Assembly: GCF_000425445.1 (NCBI RefSeq) | Contig: NZ_AUDL01000008.1 | Location: forward strand, 248,001 to 312,000 | Source: Flavobacterium denitrificans DSM 15936 | GTDB taxonomy: Bacteria; Bacteroidota; Bacteroidia; Flavobacteriales; Flavobacteriaceae | Length of the DNA stretch: 64,000 nt | Reading direction: 5' to 3' | Shown: positions 43,720-52,597 of the stretch, piece after piece | Position numbering within the stretch: the stretch's first letter is position 1 | Layout of the letters: each line of letters opens with the position of its first letter | Made by a program: the position numbers and the translations under genes | Notes under the pieces: generated by a model | The model's database searches: none | Seen by the model: only the letters and a program-made list of their open reading frames with translations | What the model was told of the DNA's origin: nothing

Positions 43720-44580
43720 TTGGGAATTAAAAAAAGTATTCGTTTTATTACATTAAAATCTGTTGGATCTTATATTAATTTTTTAAGTTATGTACGCCCA
43801 CAAAAAGCTGTCGAACTTTCTTATGCACTCTTCAGCCAGCCTAGAATTGGCCGATTAAAAAAAGAAGAACTTCCAAAAGTTTTAAAAAATACCGAAACAG
43901 AAATTTTTCATCATAATGAACATCATTTTCAAACTTATATTTGGAAAGGAAATGAAACCAAGATTTTATTGGTTCACGGCTGGGAAAGCAATGCTTCGCG
44001 CTGGAAAAAAACCTTGCCACATCTTCAAAAATCTGGAAGCACTATAATTGCCATTGACGCTCCCGCGCACGGACAAAGCAGCGGAAAAGAATTTAACGTT
44101 CCACTTTATGCTGAATTCATCAATAAAGCGGTAGAAAAATATCAGCCCGAAATCATTATCGGGCATTCGATTGGTGGCGCGGCATCTGTGTACCACCAAT
44201 ATTTATTTCCGAATACGAGCATCAATAAAATGGTGATTTTAGGAGCGCCATCAGAGCTAAAGACTTTGATTGACAATTATGTTTCGATGTTGAGTTTGAA
44301 CACCAAAATGTTTTCGCTTTTAGAAAGCAAATTCCTTGACCGTTTCAACTTTAAATTAGAAGATTTTTCAGGACAGAAATTTGCATCCGAATTTAAGATT
44401 CCTGGCTTAATTGCCCATGATGTTTCAGATAAAATTGTTGCTTTTGAAGAAGGAAAAAAAATAGCCAGCAATTGGCGAAATAGCAAATTTATTGAAACAA
44501 CTGGCTTAGGCCACGGAATGCATGACGACGATTTATATGATCAAGTAATTGAGTTTTTGTTTTCTGAAGAGACAAAGTAA
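43720..44580 (+). CDS. Alpha/beta hydrolase
   Basis: 286 residues from TTG 43720, the only early start; no in-frame ATG before the conserved core. KILLVHGWESNASRWKKTLP is the oxyanion-hole loop, AIDAPAHGQSSG the strand-4 turn, GHSIGGAASVYH the nucleophile elbow (Ser), DVSDKIV the acid region and GLGHGMHDDD the His. Cytoplasmic, no signal peptide. The substrate is unknown. It is followed 57 bases later by the ABM-domain gene. Confidence 0.88.
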   Translation: MGIKKSIRFITLKSVGSYINFLSYVRPQKAVELSYALFSQPRIGRLKKEELPKVLKNTETEIFHHNEHHFQTYIWKGNETKILLVHGWESNASRWKKTLPHLQKSGSTIIAIDAPAHGQSSGKEFNVPLYAEFINKAVEKYQPEIIIGHSIGGAASVYHQYLFPNTSINKMVILGAPSELKTLIDNYVSMLSLNTKMFSLLESKFLDRFNFKLEDFSGQKFASEFKIPGLIAHDVSDKIVAFEEGKKIASNWRNSKFIETTGLGHGMHDDDLYDQVIEFLFSEETK

Positions 44581-44637
44581 AAAAAGGACAAAGCTTTCCA
44601 AAAATCTAAAATTTGAATTCTAAAATCTACAATTAAA

Positions 44638-44985
44638 ATGATAGCAGTAATTTTTGAAGTAATTCCGAATGAAGGAAAAAAAGAAGAATATTTAGATATC
44701 GCTGCAAGTTTGAAACCTGAATTAAGTCATATTGATGGATTTATTTCGATTGAGCGTTTTCAAAGTTTGAGCGACTCAGGGAAAATTTTGTCTTTATCTT
44801 TTTGGAGAGATGAAGCTAGTATTCAGCAATGGAGAAATCTTGAAATGCATCGTCATGCTCAAGAAAAAGGCCGAAACGGTATTTTTAAAGATTATCATTT
44901 ACGAATTGCAACTGTTGTTCGCGATTATGGAATGTTTGAAAGAAATGAAACTCCAGAAGACAGCAAAGAGTTTCATCATCGATAA
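44638..44985 (+). CDS. ABM-domain (antibiotic biosynthesis monooxygenase-like) protein
   Basis: 115 residues of one ferredoxin-like ABM domain: AVIFEVIPNEGKKEEYLDIAASLKPELSHIDGFISIERF, then ILSLSFWRDEASIQQWRNLEMHRHAQEKGRNGIFKDYHLRIATVVRDYG. The Trp and His residues are those of the YgiN/HmoA-like family, some of which degrade haem or quinones. It is probably a dimer. The substrate is unknown. Confidence 0.85.
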   Translation: MIAVIFEVIPNEGKKEEYLDIAASLKPELSHIDGFISIERFQSLSDSGKILSLSFWRDEASIQQWRNLEMHRHAQEKGRNGIFKDYHLRIATVVRDYGMFERNETPEDSKEFHHR

Positions 44986-45020
44986 AGATTCTGAGACACT
45001 AAGATTCTAAGCCACTAAGT
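44986..45020. repeat. CTAAGACACTAAG-type repeat, copy 2
   Basis: GATTCTGAGACACTAAGA followed by TTCTAAGCCACTAAGT directly after the ABM stop. A copy of the family at 39878-39914. Confidence 0.65.
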
Positions 45021-45055
45021 TTTTTAAATCTGAAATCTAAAATCATTTTTTTGCC

Positions 45056-45063
45056 TACTTTTG
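45056..45063 (+). promoter_or_regulatory. TAnnTTTG (-7) element directly before rluF
   Basis: TACTTTTG ends 4 bases before the ATG at 45068. The usual start of transcription, about 5-7 bases past the element, would fall on or inside the start codon, so the rluF message would be leaderless, or an upstream promoter is used. Confidence 0.5.
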
Positions 45064-45067
45064 CAGT

Positions 45068-45886
45068 ATGGAAGAGAATTTAAAACGTCTGAATAAATTT
45101 ATTGGAGAAACTGGTTATTGTTCTCGTCGTGAAGCTGACAAGCTAATCGAAGAAGGACGCGTAACTCTAAACGGCGCTGTTGCAGAAATGGGGACTAAAG
45201 TTTCATCAAATGATGAAATACGCATAGACGGAAAGTTAATCGTGGAAAAACACGAAAAAATGGTGTATTTGGCATTCAACAAACCTGTTGGAATTGAGTG
45301 TACAACTAACTTAGAAGTTCGAAATAATATTGTAGATTACATTAATTATCCTAAACGAATTTTCCCGATTGGAAGATTGGATAAAGCCAGCGAAGGCTTG
45401 ATTTTTATGACCAATGATGGCGATATTGTAAATAAGATTTTGCGTGCAAGAAACAACCACGAAAAAGAATACACGGTTACAGTAAACAAACCTATAACGG
45501 AGCGCTTTATTCAAAGAATGGGAAATGGAGTTCCGATTTTGGATACTGTTACCAAAAAGTGTAAAGTGGAGCAAATCAGCAAATACACTTTTAAAATCAT
45601 TTTGACACAAGGTTTAAATCGTCAAATTAGAAGAATGTCTGAATATTTGGGTTATGAAGTTACGGCGTTAAAACGTATCCGAATTATCAATATTTCATTA
45701 GACGTTCCGGTTGGACGTTACCGCGATTTGACTGATGATGAAATAAAGGAATTAAATCAATTGATTGAACCTTCGAGCAAAACAGAAGAAGCAAGTTTGC
45801 CAAAAGTCGAAGCTCCTGCTCCAACTCGTAGAAAGGCTTTTATTTCAAAACACGATCCAAGATTTAAGAAACGAGGAGACAATTAA
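45068..45886 (+). CDS. rluF: 23S rRNA pseudouridine synthase, RluF type
   Basis: 272 residues. An N-terminal S4 domain (RLNKFIGETGYCSRREADKLIEEG) precedes the RsuA/RluB/E/F catalytic domain: IGRLDKASEGLIFMTNDG has the catalytic Asp, and GLNRQIRRMSEYLGYEVTALKRIRI the uracil-binding segment. The C-terminal tail (about 235-272) is Pro/Lys-rich and low-complexity. It modifies a uridine in 23S rRNA; RluF in E. coli acts at position 2604, which is assumed from family here. Confidence 0.9.
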   Translation: MEENLKRLNKFIGETGYCSRREADKLIEEGRVTLNGAVAEMGTKVSSNDEIRIDGKLIVEKHEKMVYLAFNKPVGIECTTNLEVRNNIVDYINYPKRIFPIGRLDKASEGLIFMTNDGDIVNKILRARNNHEKEYTVTVNKPITERFIQRMGNGVPILDTVTKKCKVEQISKYTFKIILTQGLNRQIRRMSEYLGYEVTALKRIRIINISLDVPVGRYRDLTDDEIKELNQLIEPSSKTEEASLPKVEAPAPTRRKAFISKHDPRFKKRGDN

Positions 45887-45900
45887 AATACAATTCGATA

Positions 45901-45932
45901 AAAAATCCGAACTGCAAACAGTTCGGATTTTT
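45901..45932. terminator. Terminator between rluF and the leftward membrane gene
   Basis: Stem AAAAATCCGAACTG / CAGTTCGGATTTTT with loop CAAA, in a convergent gap. Confidence 0.9.
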
Positions 45933-45938
45933 TATTTT

Positions 45939-47333
45939 TTACTTTTTCTCAGTTAAAAAATCGTAATACAATGCCTTAGACAAAAAACTTGAATTTTGAT
46001 AAAAATCGATCAACTCTTCTCGTTGCATTTCGGTTTTGCCTCCTTCTAAATGATATGTTTGAAAATAAGCTCTACGTACATCATCATTAAAATTCAAACC
46101 ACTTAAAAATTGTGGCGTTACTCCTTTGTTTACAGAAATATTATAATTGGTAATGATATTTCCCCAATTTACATAACTGCAAATAAGAACTGTTCCGTAG
46201 AAATACCAAACCATTTGATTGACTAAATAAGCGTTTGTTTTTTGTTTTGAAATTTTCAAAAAAGTGTAAACCAAACCTATAACTGCTAAAATCAAAAACG
46301 CATACACGCCTAAACGTTTATATGTTAATCCAAAAAATGAAACGTATTCTGAGTTTTTAATAATCGTACTTACAATCAAAATTCCGTTTAGAAAAATCCA
46401 AATTTTAGCCAATGTTTTAAGAAGCGTTGCCTTTTTATCAAAATTGAATCCGCCTTTGAAATAAAACATAATTACCCCTACCGCCATAAGAATTGAAAAA
46501 ATAACAGCATTTACTCTTTCATGTGTATCAGCACTCAGTTTAGAAGCCTGCGCTGTCACTACTTCAAAAAATTGTTCGTAATTATACGTTGCGATAAAAA
46601 CCAAAAGCATCAAATTCAATAATGCTAAAGTGATTACGCCACTTTTTCTTTCGAAATCCAAATCCAAAAATGAAAATGTATTTTGATTTTTTACTTCGTC
46701 AATGCTTTTAAATTCATTATCCAGAAGTTCATTTTTTTCATAACAAACTTCAGGAACCCAATAATTCCAAAAACTGAATGATATATAAAACCCAGCGATA
46801 CTTAACAGTAAAAACTGTGGCACATCAATATCTAATTGATAATCTGTAAAAAGAGAAGAAAAATGTTGGCTCCCGAAAGAATAGACAACGAAAAACAATC
46901 CTAGAAAAACAGCTGGAATTAAAACAAAAGCGACCAACTTTTTAGCAAAATCATTATGAATTTGCTTTTCTGGAAGCCATTGTTTGAAAATCCAAATACG
47001 GCCAAAAGAAGCTATTCCGTTTAAGATTACCAACGGAAAAATCTGAATCATTTTTAGTTTGTTATCCTGCGTTTTGAATTGCAAAAACAAAATAGAAATT
47101 GCCATTGCAAAAAATGAAGCTGCATCACCATACCATCCAAACGCCAAACACGACAAAACCGAAGTTACAACTAACAACAAATGAGTCCTTTCAGTTAATT
47201 TATCTTGAAAGAAATAACAAATAAAACCTGTTAGCACAAGTCCAAAAATAGACCAGTTAAGTCCTGGATCTTCTCTATAAAAAAGCAGTAAAAAAATAAA
47301 ACTGCAAACAAAAATAATGTGGTGTTTTTTCAT
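45939..47333 (-). CDS. Large multi-pass membrane protein, DUF4153/DUF4173-like
   Basis: 464 residues from ATG 47333 (MKKHHIIFVCSFIFLLLF); an upstream TTG at 47378 would run through the operator and is rejected. About 12-13 hydrophobic helices alternate with short loops. A C-terminal soluble end (NISVNKGVTPQFLSGLNFNDDVRRAYFQTYHLEGGKTEM) matches the style of flavobacterial DUF4173/DUF4153 proteins as far as recognised. Function unknown. An ACTTTG-N5-CAAAGT operator lies just before its start, tying it to the winged-helix regulator two genes up. Confidence 0.7.
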   Translation of the reverse strand: MKKHHIIFVCSFIFLLLFYREDPGLNWSIFGLVLTGFICYFFQDKLTERTHLLLVVTSVLSCLAFGWYGDAASFFAMAISILFLQFKTQDNKLKMIQIFPLVILNGIASFGRIWIFKQWLPEKQIHNDFAKKLVAFVLIPAVFLGLFFVVYSFGSQHFSSLFTDYQLDIDVPQFLLLSIAGFYISFSFWNYWVPEVCYEKNELLDNEFKSIDEVKNQNTFSFLDLDFERKSGVITLALLNLMLLVFIATYNYEQFFEVVTAQASKLSADTHERVNAVIFSILMAVGVIMFYFKGGFNFDKKATLLKTLAKIWIFLNGILIVSTIIKNSEYVSFFGLTYKRLGVYAFLILAVIGLVYTFLKISKQKTNAYLVNQMVWYFYGTVLICSYVNWGNIITNYNISVNKGVTPQFLSGLNFNDDVRRAYFQTYHLEGGKTEMQREELIDFYQNSSFLSKALYYDFLTEKK

Positions 47334-47351
47334 GGTTATTAAATTAAAAGT

Positions 47352-47370
47352 ACTTTGTATTTCAAAGTTA
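47352..47370 (-). promoter_or_regulatory. Operator/-7 element before the large membrane gene
   Basis: ACTTTG-TATTT-CAAAGT at 47352-47368 is an inverted repeat with the same arms, spacing and flanks (AAAGT... and ...TATT) as 48311-48327. On the minus strand TAACTTTG (47363-47370) is a -7 consensus overlapping one arm, so a bound protein would block transcription. The ATG at 47333 is 19 bases away. No clear -33 TTG at 18-20 bases. Confidence 0.7.
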
Positions 47371-47391
47371 TTAGACAAAAAAATATAATTA

Positions 47392-47682
47392 TTAAGATTT
47401 CATTAATTTTTCAAGGTAAGAAAGATGTTCTTTAAAAGCTGCTCGTCCTAAAGCTGTTACTTGATAAGATGTCCTAGGCTTTTTGCCCACAAATTCCTTT
47501 TTAACTTCAATATATTCTGATTTTTCAAGCGCTGATGCATGACTCGCTAAATTACCATCGGTGATATTCAAAAGGGTTTTCATCTCGGTAAAATCTACCC
47601 AGTCGTTAACCATCAGAACGGACATAATACCCAATCTGACACGGCTTTCAAAATCTTTATTTAGTTTATCAATAATTCCCAT
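47392..47682 (-). CDS. Winged-helix transcriptional regulator (HTH_34-like)
   Basis: 96 residues, all one winged helix: RVRLGIMSVLMVNDWVDFTEMKTLLNITDGNLASHASALEKSEYIEVKKEFVGKKPRTSYQVTALGRAAFKEHLSYLEKL. DGNLASHASALE is the recognition helix and KPRTSYQVT the wing. The family commonly represses its own operon. It lies 4 bases behind the membrane gene and 58 bases ahead of the DUF4173-like gene. The two ACTTTG-N5-CAAAGT sites are its likely operators. Confidence 0.88.
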   Translation of the reverse strand: MGIIDKLNKDFESRVRLGIMSVLMVNDWVDFTEMKTLLNITDGNLASHASALEKSEYIEVKKEFVGKKPRTSYQVTALGRAAFKEHLSYLEKLMKS

Positions 47683-47686
47683 TGGG

Positions 47687-48301
47687 TTATTTGTATTTTT
47701 TGAACGCCACTAATCCGTATATAATATGCAGAATTCCAAATCCTATGATCCAAAATATCAAACCATATCCTATATAAAAAAGTGAAATACCTCCTAAAAT
47801 AAGCTCTAAATAGCCTAAGTATTTAATATCTGAAAATGTATATTTTTCTGCATTTACAACTGCAAGTCCGTAAAAAATTAAAGTTGTTGGCGCTACTAAA
47901 CCAAAATATCCATGATAAATCAATGCCAAACAAAATATGCCTCCTGCAACAAGAGGTATAGCCAAATTAATCAACATATTTTTTGTTGCTGATGTCCAAA
48001 TTGGCAAATCGTATTTTTTGCTTTTCCTGATAGTGAAAAAGGCCCCAAATACAATAGCGCATACTAAAATTACAATTCCAGTGAAAAACAAATGTGAAAC
48101 CAAATTACCAGTCAACAAAATATGCTCATCAGTAAAATAGTCAATTCCATTTATTTTAAATAATTGGTACACATACAATCCGCCAATTAAAGCCGAAAGT
48201 CCTGCAAAGACTCCCGAAAGTCCGCTTAATGATATAAATCGTGAAGAACGCTCCATCATGGAACGAATATGTGCTAAATCTTCTTGGTGTTTTTGATTCA
48301 T
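47687..48301 (-). CDS. Multi-pass membrane protein, first gene of the regulator unit
   Basis: 204 residues from ATG 48301; an upstream in-frame start at 48364 would run through the operator and is rejected. Start MNQKHQEDLAHIRSMMERSSRFISLSGLSGVFAGL, then six or seven helices (about 22-42, 62-92, 108-130, 133-152, 158-175, 177-200). The soluble N-terminus with RSMMERSS recurs in flavobacterial homologues placed next to a winged-helix gene. Function unknown. Co-transcribed with the regulator (4-base gap). Confidence 0.75.
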   Translation of the reverse strand: MNQKHQEDLAHIRSMMERSSRFISLSGLSGVFAGLSALIGGLYVYQLFKINGIDYFTDEHILLTGNLVSHLFFTGIVILVCAIVFGAFFTIRKSKKYDLPIWTSATKNMLINLAIPLVAGGIFCLALIYHGYFGLVAPTTLIFYGLAVVNAEKYTFSDIKYLGYLELILGGISLFYIGYGLIFWIIGFGILHIIYGLVAFKKYK

Positions 48302-48310
48302 AATAAAAGT

Positions 48311-48350
48311 ACTTTGCAGTACAAAGTTATTCTTTATTTTGAAATGGCAA
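48311..48350 (-). promoter_or_regulatory. Promoter plus operator of the regulator unit
   Basis: On the minus strand: TTG (48348-48350), 18 bases, TAACTTTG (48322-48329). This is a near-ideal Bacteroidota promoter. The inverted repeat ACTTTG-CAGTA-CAAAGT (48311-48327) overlaps the -7 element and extends to the likely transcription start. The ATG at 48301 follows 10 bases later. The inverted repeat is shared with 47352-47368. Confidence 0.8.
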
Positions 48351-48355
48351 TAAAA

Positions 48356-48385
48356 AAAGACCACTTTTTTTTAAAAGTGGCCTTT
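48356..48385 (-). terminator. Terminator after the outer-membrane barrel gene
   Basis: Stem AAAGGCCACTTTT / AAAAGTGGTCTTT on the minus strand with a 4-base loop, then a T run, 27 bases past the stop at 48412. Confidence 0.85.
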
Positions 48386-48411
48386 AACATAATTCATTTA
48401 TTTACAAAGGC

Positions 48412-51210
48412 TTAATTCTTCTTTGTTTCAAAACTTTTAAATTTATACAACAACGAGAACATTACATAACGTTTTAAAACGGTGTTTTCTGAATCCACAA
48501 CAGATGTTGGCGTTATGGTTCTTGACGTACTTTGGTTTTGATTTAGCAAGTCATAAACTTTTACTTTGAAAGTAAATTTCTCGTCAGCAAATTTGTATGA
48601 CAAACTGGTATTCCACAAATAAAAATCTTTTTTATAAGGTCCTGAAATATTCGAATTATAAGTATACCCAAAATCATTACCAAAAACCCATTTTTTAGGC
48701 CACATAGTTGTAGCCTCAATATTAAACCTATGTACAGTATTTGTAGTTGAGCTTAAAGAAATATTACTGTATCGTGTATCATAATAAGTAAAACTATAAG
48801 ACGGTTTAACACTTAGTAATTCTCCGTAGTCATATGATAATCTAATATTTGGAGAAAGTCTAACTCCTTTTGCCGTATATTCCTGTGCATTAGTAAAACC
48901 TTTATCAAAATTATAGTTACCATATGCACCTAATCGTAGTCCATAAGTATTCGCATCCTTCTTAATACTTTTACTCCATTCTGCTCCTAATTGCACATTG
49001 TATGTTCCATATACATTATCGAAAGTTGAAATTTGTTTTCCTGAACTATTATAGGCAGAAGCTCCTACAATCTGGCTATCATAAAAAGACGAATTTAAAT
49101 AAACAAAATATCCCGAACGCGTTTGGAAATCATAATCAGCAAAAGTAGAATAAACAAAATTAGTAGTTGTAGGTTTCAAATCAGGGTTTCCTGTTTTTAC
49201 TACCAACGGATTGTCCAGATTCGCAACGGCCAAAAGCTGATAATCTTTTGGAAGCGTGAATGTTCGCTCATAGATTATGAAAAAACTCTTAGATTTTGTG
49301 AACGAATACCTTAATTGGGCTGAACCTTCAGGAAGAACATAATTTTTATTCAAATTAGTTGTTTCCTGTAAATAAAGAGCGTGATTTTCAGTTTTTACAA
49401 AAGCCGTTCCTGTTATTAGCGAAAAGTTTAATTTCTTTTTGGTAATTCTAAATCCAGCACCAGGGCTTACTTGAAAATTATTAGAAGAACTATAATTGCT
49501 CAGAGCATCATTAAAAACATTATAATCAGTGTCTGCATCATTGCGATCGAATGTTTTTTTATCATCCAGATTTTTTTCTAGCTCGCTGTATACCCTAAAA
49601 TTAAGGCTTAGTGAATCGGTTACAGGTTCCGTAAAATTAACAGATCCTGAGTATTTATCTTTATTTGTTTTTTGAAGAACATTTTGGTTACGCAAATCAT
49701 TCGGACTTGTTCCCTCGGTAAAAATCGTTGCAGAATTTATCCTTGTATCCGAATCACTTCTTGTGTTTTCATTTCTGAAATCACTTGTAAAAGACCTTCC
49801 TTTTCTTTTTGAATTTGCAAAAAACGAGATATTATTTCGGAAAGTGCTGTTATCTGTTTCATTTGTGTTGTACGCACTACTCGTATTAACTAGCTCATCT
49901 TTTTCGTTCCAAGTTTTTTTATCGAAATTATCTGCTGTTTTAGTTACTCCAGTTTCAAGGTAAGGCGTAAAAATAATTTTTGCAGAAGGCGTAATGTTAT
50001 ATTCAAAATTCAAATCGGCATTGTGTTTACTAAAATCGCGTTCGTTTTTTGAAGTCGATTTAGCCAATAAAGATCCCGTTGGAAGCAAAGTAAGTTCTGA
50101 AGATCTATTGGTATTATCTGAGTTTGAATTGGTAAAATAATAATTGAAATTAGATTTTGCTCCTTTGAACCATTCGTCAGCATAATTCACACCAATCATA
50201 TCCGATTTAATAATTCCTACTCCTCGCCCAATTACTGGGCCACGCGAACCAGCATTTCTTCCGCCTCCCATATTATCAAAAACCTCATCCATAGAAAAAC
50301 CAGTTGCATTGATATTGTTAGCAGAAGCCAAAAAGCTGATTCGCCTTTTATCTTTAAAATAACTCATCAAAGCACTGCTTTCATAGCGTTCAGAACTTCC
50401 ATAACCTCCGAGAACTTTTCCAAAAAAACCTTTATTTTTCTCTTTATCAATCGTTAAATTGATAGAGGCATTGTTGGATGTTGCTGCTTGTTTTGTAAAT
50501 TCCTGCTCTTTAGTTTTAGTGTCCGAAACCTGTATTTTTTTAATAATATCAGCCGGAAGATTTTGAAGTGCTACTTTTCCATCTTCACCAAAAAAGGGTT
50601 TTCCGTTAACCAATATCTGATTGACTTCTTTACCATTTACCATTATTTTTTTGTCCTCATCAATTGTAACTCCAGGCAATTGTTTTAGCAAAGCCTCCAC
50701 ATTAGCATCTGGCCGTAATTTAACGGATGAAGCGTTATATTCTACAGTATCTTTTTTTACTCGAATAGGCGCTTCATTTTTTATGACAACTTCACTCAGT
50801 ATGATTTCTTCCTTAACAAGTTTTATTGCACCTAAATCAGTATTTTGATTTAATTTTTCAATAACCTTGGAAAAGTCTTTATAACCTTCTCCTGAAACCT
50901 TCAATACAATATTTTGTGATACTGATTTTGTCTCTAATTTGAACAAACCATTTTTATCAGAAAGTGTATAAGCAACTACTGAAGAATCTTTAGGATGGAG
51001 TAGATAGATCGTGACCGCTTCGATGGCGGCATCCTTTTCGGTAGTAATTTTACCGCTGAGGGTAACTTTTTTTTGTGCAAAAGATGAAAAGCAACACATA
51101 AAAGGCACGATGAAACCTATCGCTTTTATATTGCTTTTTAATGCAAAACATCTATTTGAAAGAACTGAAATAAGAGAAAAAAATGTGGTGAATTGTAAAG
51201 TTTTAACCAT
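48412..51210 (-). CDS. Outer-membrane beta-barrel protein with carboxypeptidase-regulatory-like domain (TonB-receptor-like)
   Basis: 932 residues with a long N-terminal signal segment (cleavage probably after SFAQ, residue 46). A CarboxypepD_reg-like domain follows (KVTLSGKITTEKDAAIEAVTIYLL, about 48-120), then a plug-like region (LRPDANVEALLKQLPGVTIDEDKKIMVNGKEVNQILVNGKPFFGED, about 165-215; LPADIIKKIQVSD). The remainder is a barrel of the OMP_b-brl_2/PF14905 type ending in LLYKFKSFETKKN. This class may be TonB-independent or take up peptides; the substrate is unknown. The partner is probably not adjacent. It is monocistronic with a terminator. Confidence 0.85.
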   Translation of the reverse strand: MVKTLQFTTFFSLISVLSNRCFALKSNIKAIGFIVPFMCCFSSFAQKKVTLSGKITTEKDAAIEAVTIYLLHPKDSSVVAYTLSDKNGLFKLETKSVSQNIVLKVSGEGYKDFSKVIEKLNQNTDLGAIKLVKEEIILSEVVIKNEAPIRVKKDTVEYNASSVKLRPDANVEALLKQLPGVTIDEDKKIMVNGKEVNQILVNGKPFFGEDGKVALQNLPADIIKKIQVSDTKTKEQEFTKQAATSNNASINLTIDKEKNKGFFGKVLGGYGSSERYESSALMSYFKDKRRISFLASANNINATGFSMDEVFDNMGGGRNAGSRGPVIGRGVGIIKSDMIGVNYADEWFKGAKSNFNYYFTNSNSDNTNRSSELTLLPTGSLLAKSTSKNERDFSKHNADLNFEYNITPSAKIIFTPYLETGVTKTADNFDKKTWNEKDELVNTSSAYNTNETDNSTFRNNISFFANSKRKGRSFTSDFRNENTRSDSDTRINSATIFTEGTSPNDLRNQNVLQKTNKDKYSGSVNFTEPVTDSLSLNFRVYSELEKNLDDKKTFDRNDADTDYNVFNDALSNYSSSNNFQVSPGAGFRITKKKLNFSLITGTAFVKTENHALYLQETTNLNKNYVLPEGSAQLRYSFTKSKSFFIIYERTFTLPKDYQLLAVANLDNPLVVKTGNPDLKPTTTNFVYSTFADYDFQTRSGYFVYLNSSFYDSQIVGASAYNSSGKQISTFDNVYGTYNVQLGAEWSKSIKKDANTYGLRLGAYGNYNFDKGFTNAQEYTAKGVRLSPNIRLSYDYGELLSVKPSYSFTYYDTRYSNISLSSTTNTVHRFNIEATTMWPKKWVFGNDFGYTYNSNISGPYKKDFYLWNTSLSYKFADEKFTFKVKVYDLLNQNQSTSRTITPTSVVDSENTVLKRYVMFSLLYKFKSFETKKN

Positions 51211-51585
51211 AAATAACTAATGTAATTGTTTTAAAAATTTAAATTATTGCATTTTATTAAGGCCAAACTTACTTTTTAAAAGACCAAATAAATAACAACA
51301 AAACGTTAAAAATAGAACGATAAAATCAAACAAATTGTTAATTTTTTAGCGATAAAAACATTACCAATTATTATTCCAGATAAAAAACAACATAACCTTT
51401 TAACAAACAAATGATTATATGTTATGCGTTAATTTTCTTATGTACAATTATATTACCAATTTCGGATTATGAAAAAAGCTATCGAATTCGCTTAATTATA
51501 AAATCTCATCAAACTCTAATTTTAGTCCAAAAAAAAAAGCCCTAAACTTTCGTTTAAGGCTTTATGAAAATATTAAAAAGTAATT
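51211..51585. other. Intergenic region between barrel gene and folD
   Basis: 375 bases, AT-rich, no plausible gene. It contains the folD terminator (51536-51563) near its left end and must include the promoter of the barrel gene near 51220-51350. No convincing TTG/TAnnTTTG pair could be picked out. Confidence 0.5.
51536..51563 (-). terminator. Terminator after folD
   Basis: Interrupted stem AAAGCC-TAAAC / GTTTA-GGCTTT, 23 bases past the folD stop on the minus strand, A run preceding. Confidence 0.8.
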
Positions 51586-52473
51586 TTATTTATTTCTTGC
51601 GCTTCGCATTTTACGAGCTAAAAGCGTATTTTTAAGCAACATTGCAATTGTCATTGGTCCTACTCCACCAGGAACCGGCGTAATAAATGATGCTTTTTTG
51701 CTTACGCCGTCAAAATCAACGTCTCCTTTGATGACATATCCTTTTGGGTTTGAGGCATCATCTACACGTGTAATTCCAACGTCAATAACGGTTACGCCTT
51801 CTTTCACCATATCTGCTTTTAAGAATTCTGGCACTCCTAAAGCAGTAATGATGATATCGGCATTTTTTGTGAATTCTGCCAAATCTTTAGTTCGGCTGTG
51901 CGTTAAAGTAACTGTAGAATCACCCGGATTTCCTTTACGGCTCATCAAAATACTCATTGGACGTCCAACAATATGGCTTCTTCCAATAACTACTGTATGT
52001 TTTCCTGATGTTTCTACTTTGTAACGCTCTAACAATTCCATAATTCCGAATGGTGTTGCTGGAATAAAACTTTCCATTTCAAGCGCCATTCGGCCAAAGT
52101 TCGTTGGGTGAAAACCATCAACGTCTTTGTCTGGATCTATTGCTAATAAAATTTTTTGTTCGTCAATGTGTTTTGGCAAAGGCAACTGAACAATATATCC
52201 GTCAAGGTTATCATCTTCATTCAATTCTTTAATTTTTGCTAAAAGCTCATCTTCTGTAATTGTTTCTGGTAAAGAAACTAAAGTTGAATCGAAACCAATT
52301 TCCTGGCATGACTTTACTTTACTTCCCACGTAAGTTAAACTTGCTCCGTTGTTACCCACTAAAACTGCTGCTAAATGAGGCACTTTCCCTCCTGCTGCTT
52401 TAATAGATTGAACTTCGGCTGCAATTTCGTTTTTAATGTCGTTAGATGTTTTTTTACCGTCTAGTAGTTGCAT
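51586..52473 (-). CDS. folD: Bifunctional methylenetetrahydrofolate dehydrogenase / cyclohydrolase
   Basis: 295 residues. [15 protein letters not shown] includes the catalytic Lys of the dehydrogenase/cyclohydrolase site. [25 protein letters not shown], and [17 protein letters not shown] (NADP site) match FolD, as does [15 protein letters not shown] at the C-terminus. It interconverts 5,10-methylene- and 10-formyl-THF for purine and fMet synthesis. Upstream (124 bases) lies a GTTTCAGG repeat, then ffh in the same direction. Confidence 0.97.
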   Translation of the reverse strand: MQLLDGKKTSNDIKNEIAAEVQSIKAAGGKVPHLAAVLVGNNGASLTYVGSKVKSCQEIGFDSTLVSLPETITEDELLAKIKELNEDDNLDGYIVQLPLPKHIDEQKILLAIDPDKDVDGFHPTNFGRMALEMESFIPATPFGIMELLERYKVETSGKHTVVIGRSHIVGRPMSILMSRKGNPGDSTVTLTHSRTKDLAEFTKNADIIITALGVPEFLKADMVKEGVTVIDVGITRVDDASNPKGYVIKGDVDFDGVSKKASFITPVPGGVGPMTIAMLLKNTLLARKMRSARNK

Positions 52474-52480
52474 TGTTGTT

Positions 52481-52589
52481 GTTTCAGGTTTAAAGTTTCA
52501 TGTTTCACGTTATTTGCGAAACTTAATATTTATTGAATCGAAAAAGTTTCAAATTTCAGTTTCTAACTTGAAACCTGAAACTTGAAACT
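52481..52589. repeat. GTTTCAGGTTT-type palindromic element, copy 3
   Basis: GTTTCAGGTTTAAAGTTTCA on the left pairs with CTTGAAACCTGAAACTTGAAAC on the right. The element fills most of the 124-base gap between folD and ffh. Confidence 0.85.
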
Positions 52590-52597
52590 TTTATTTT

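Noticed and set aside
52481..52589. Riboswitch in the folD/ffh gap
   Set aside because: The structure is explained by the GTTTCAGG repeat, which also occurs at two unrelated genes.
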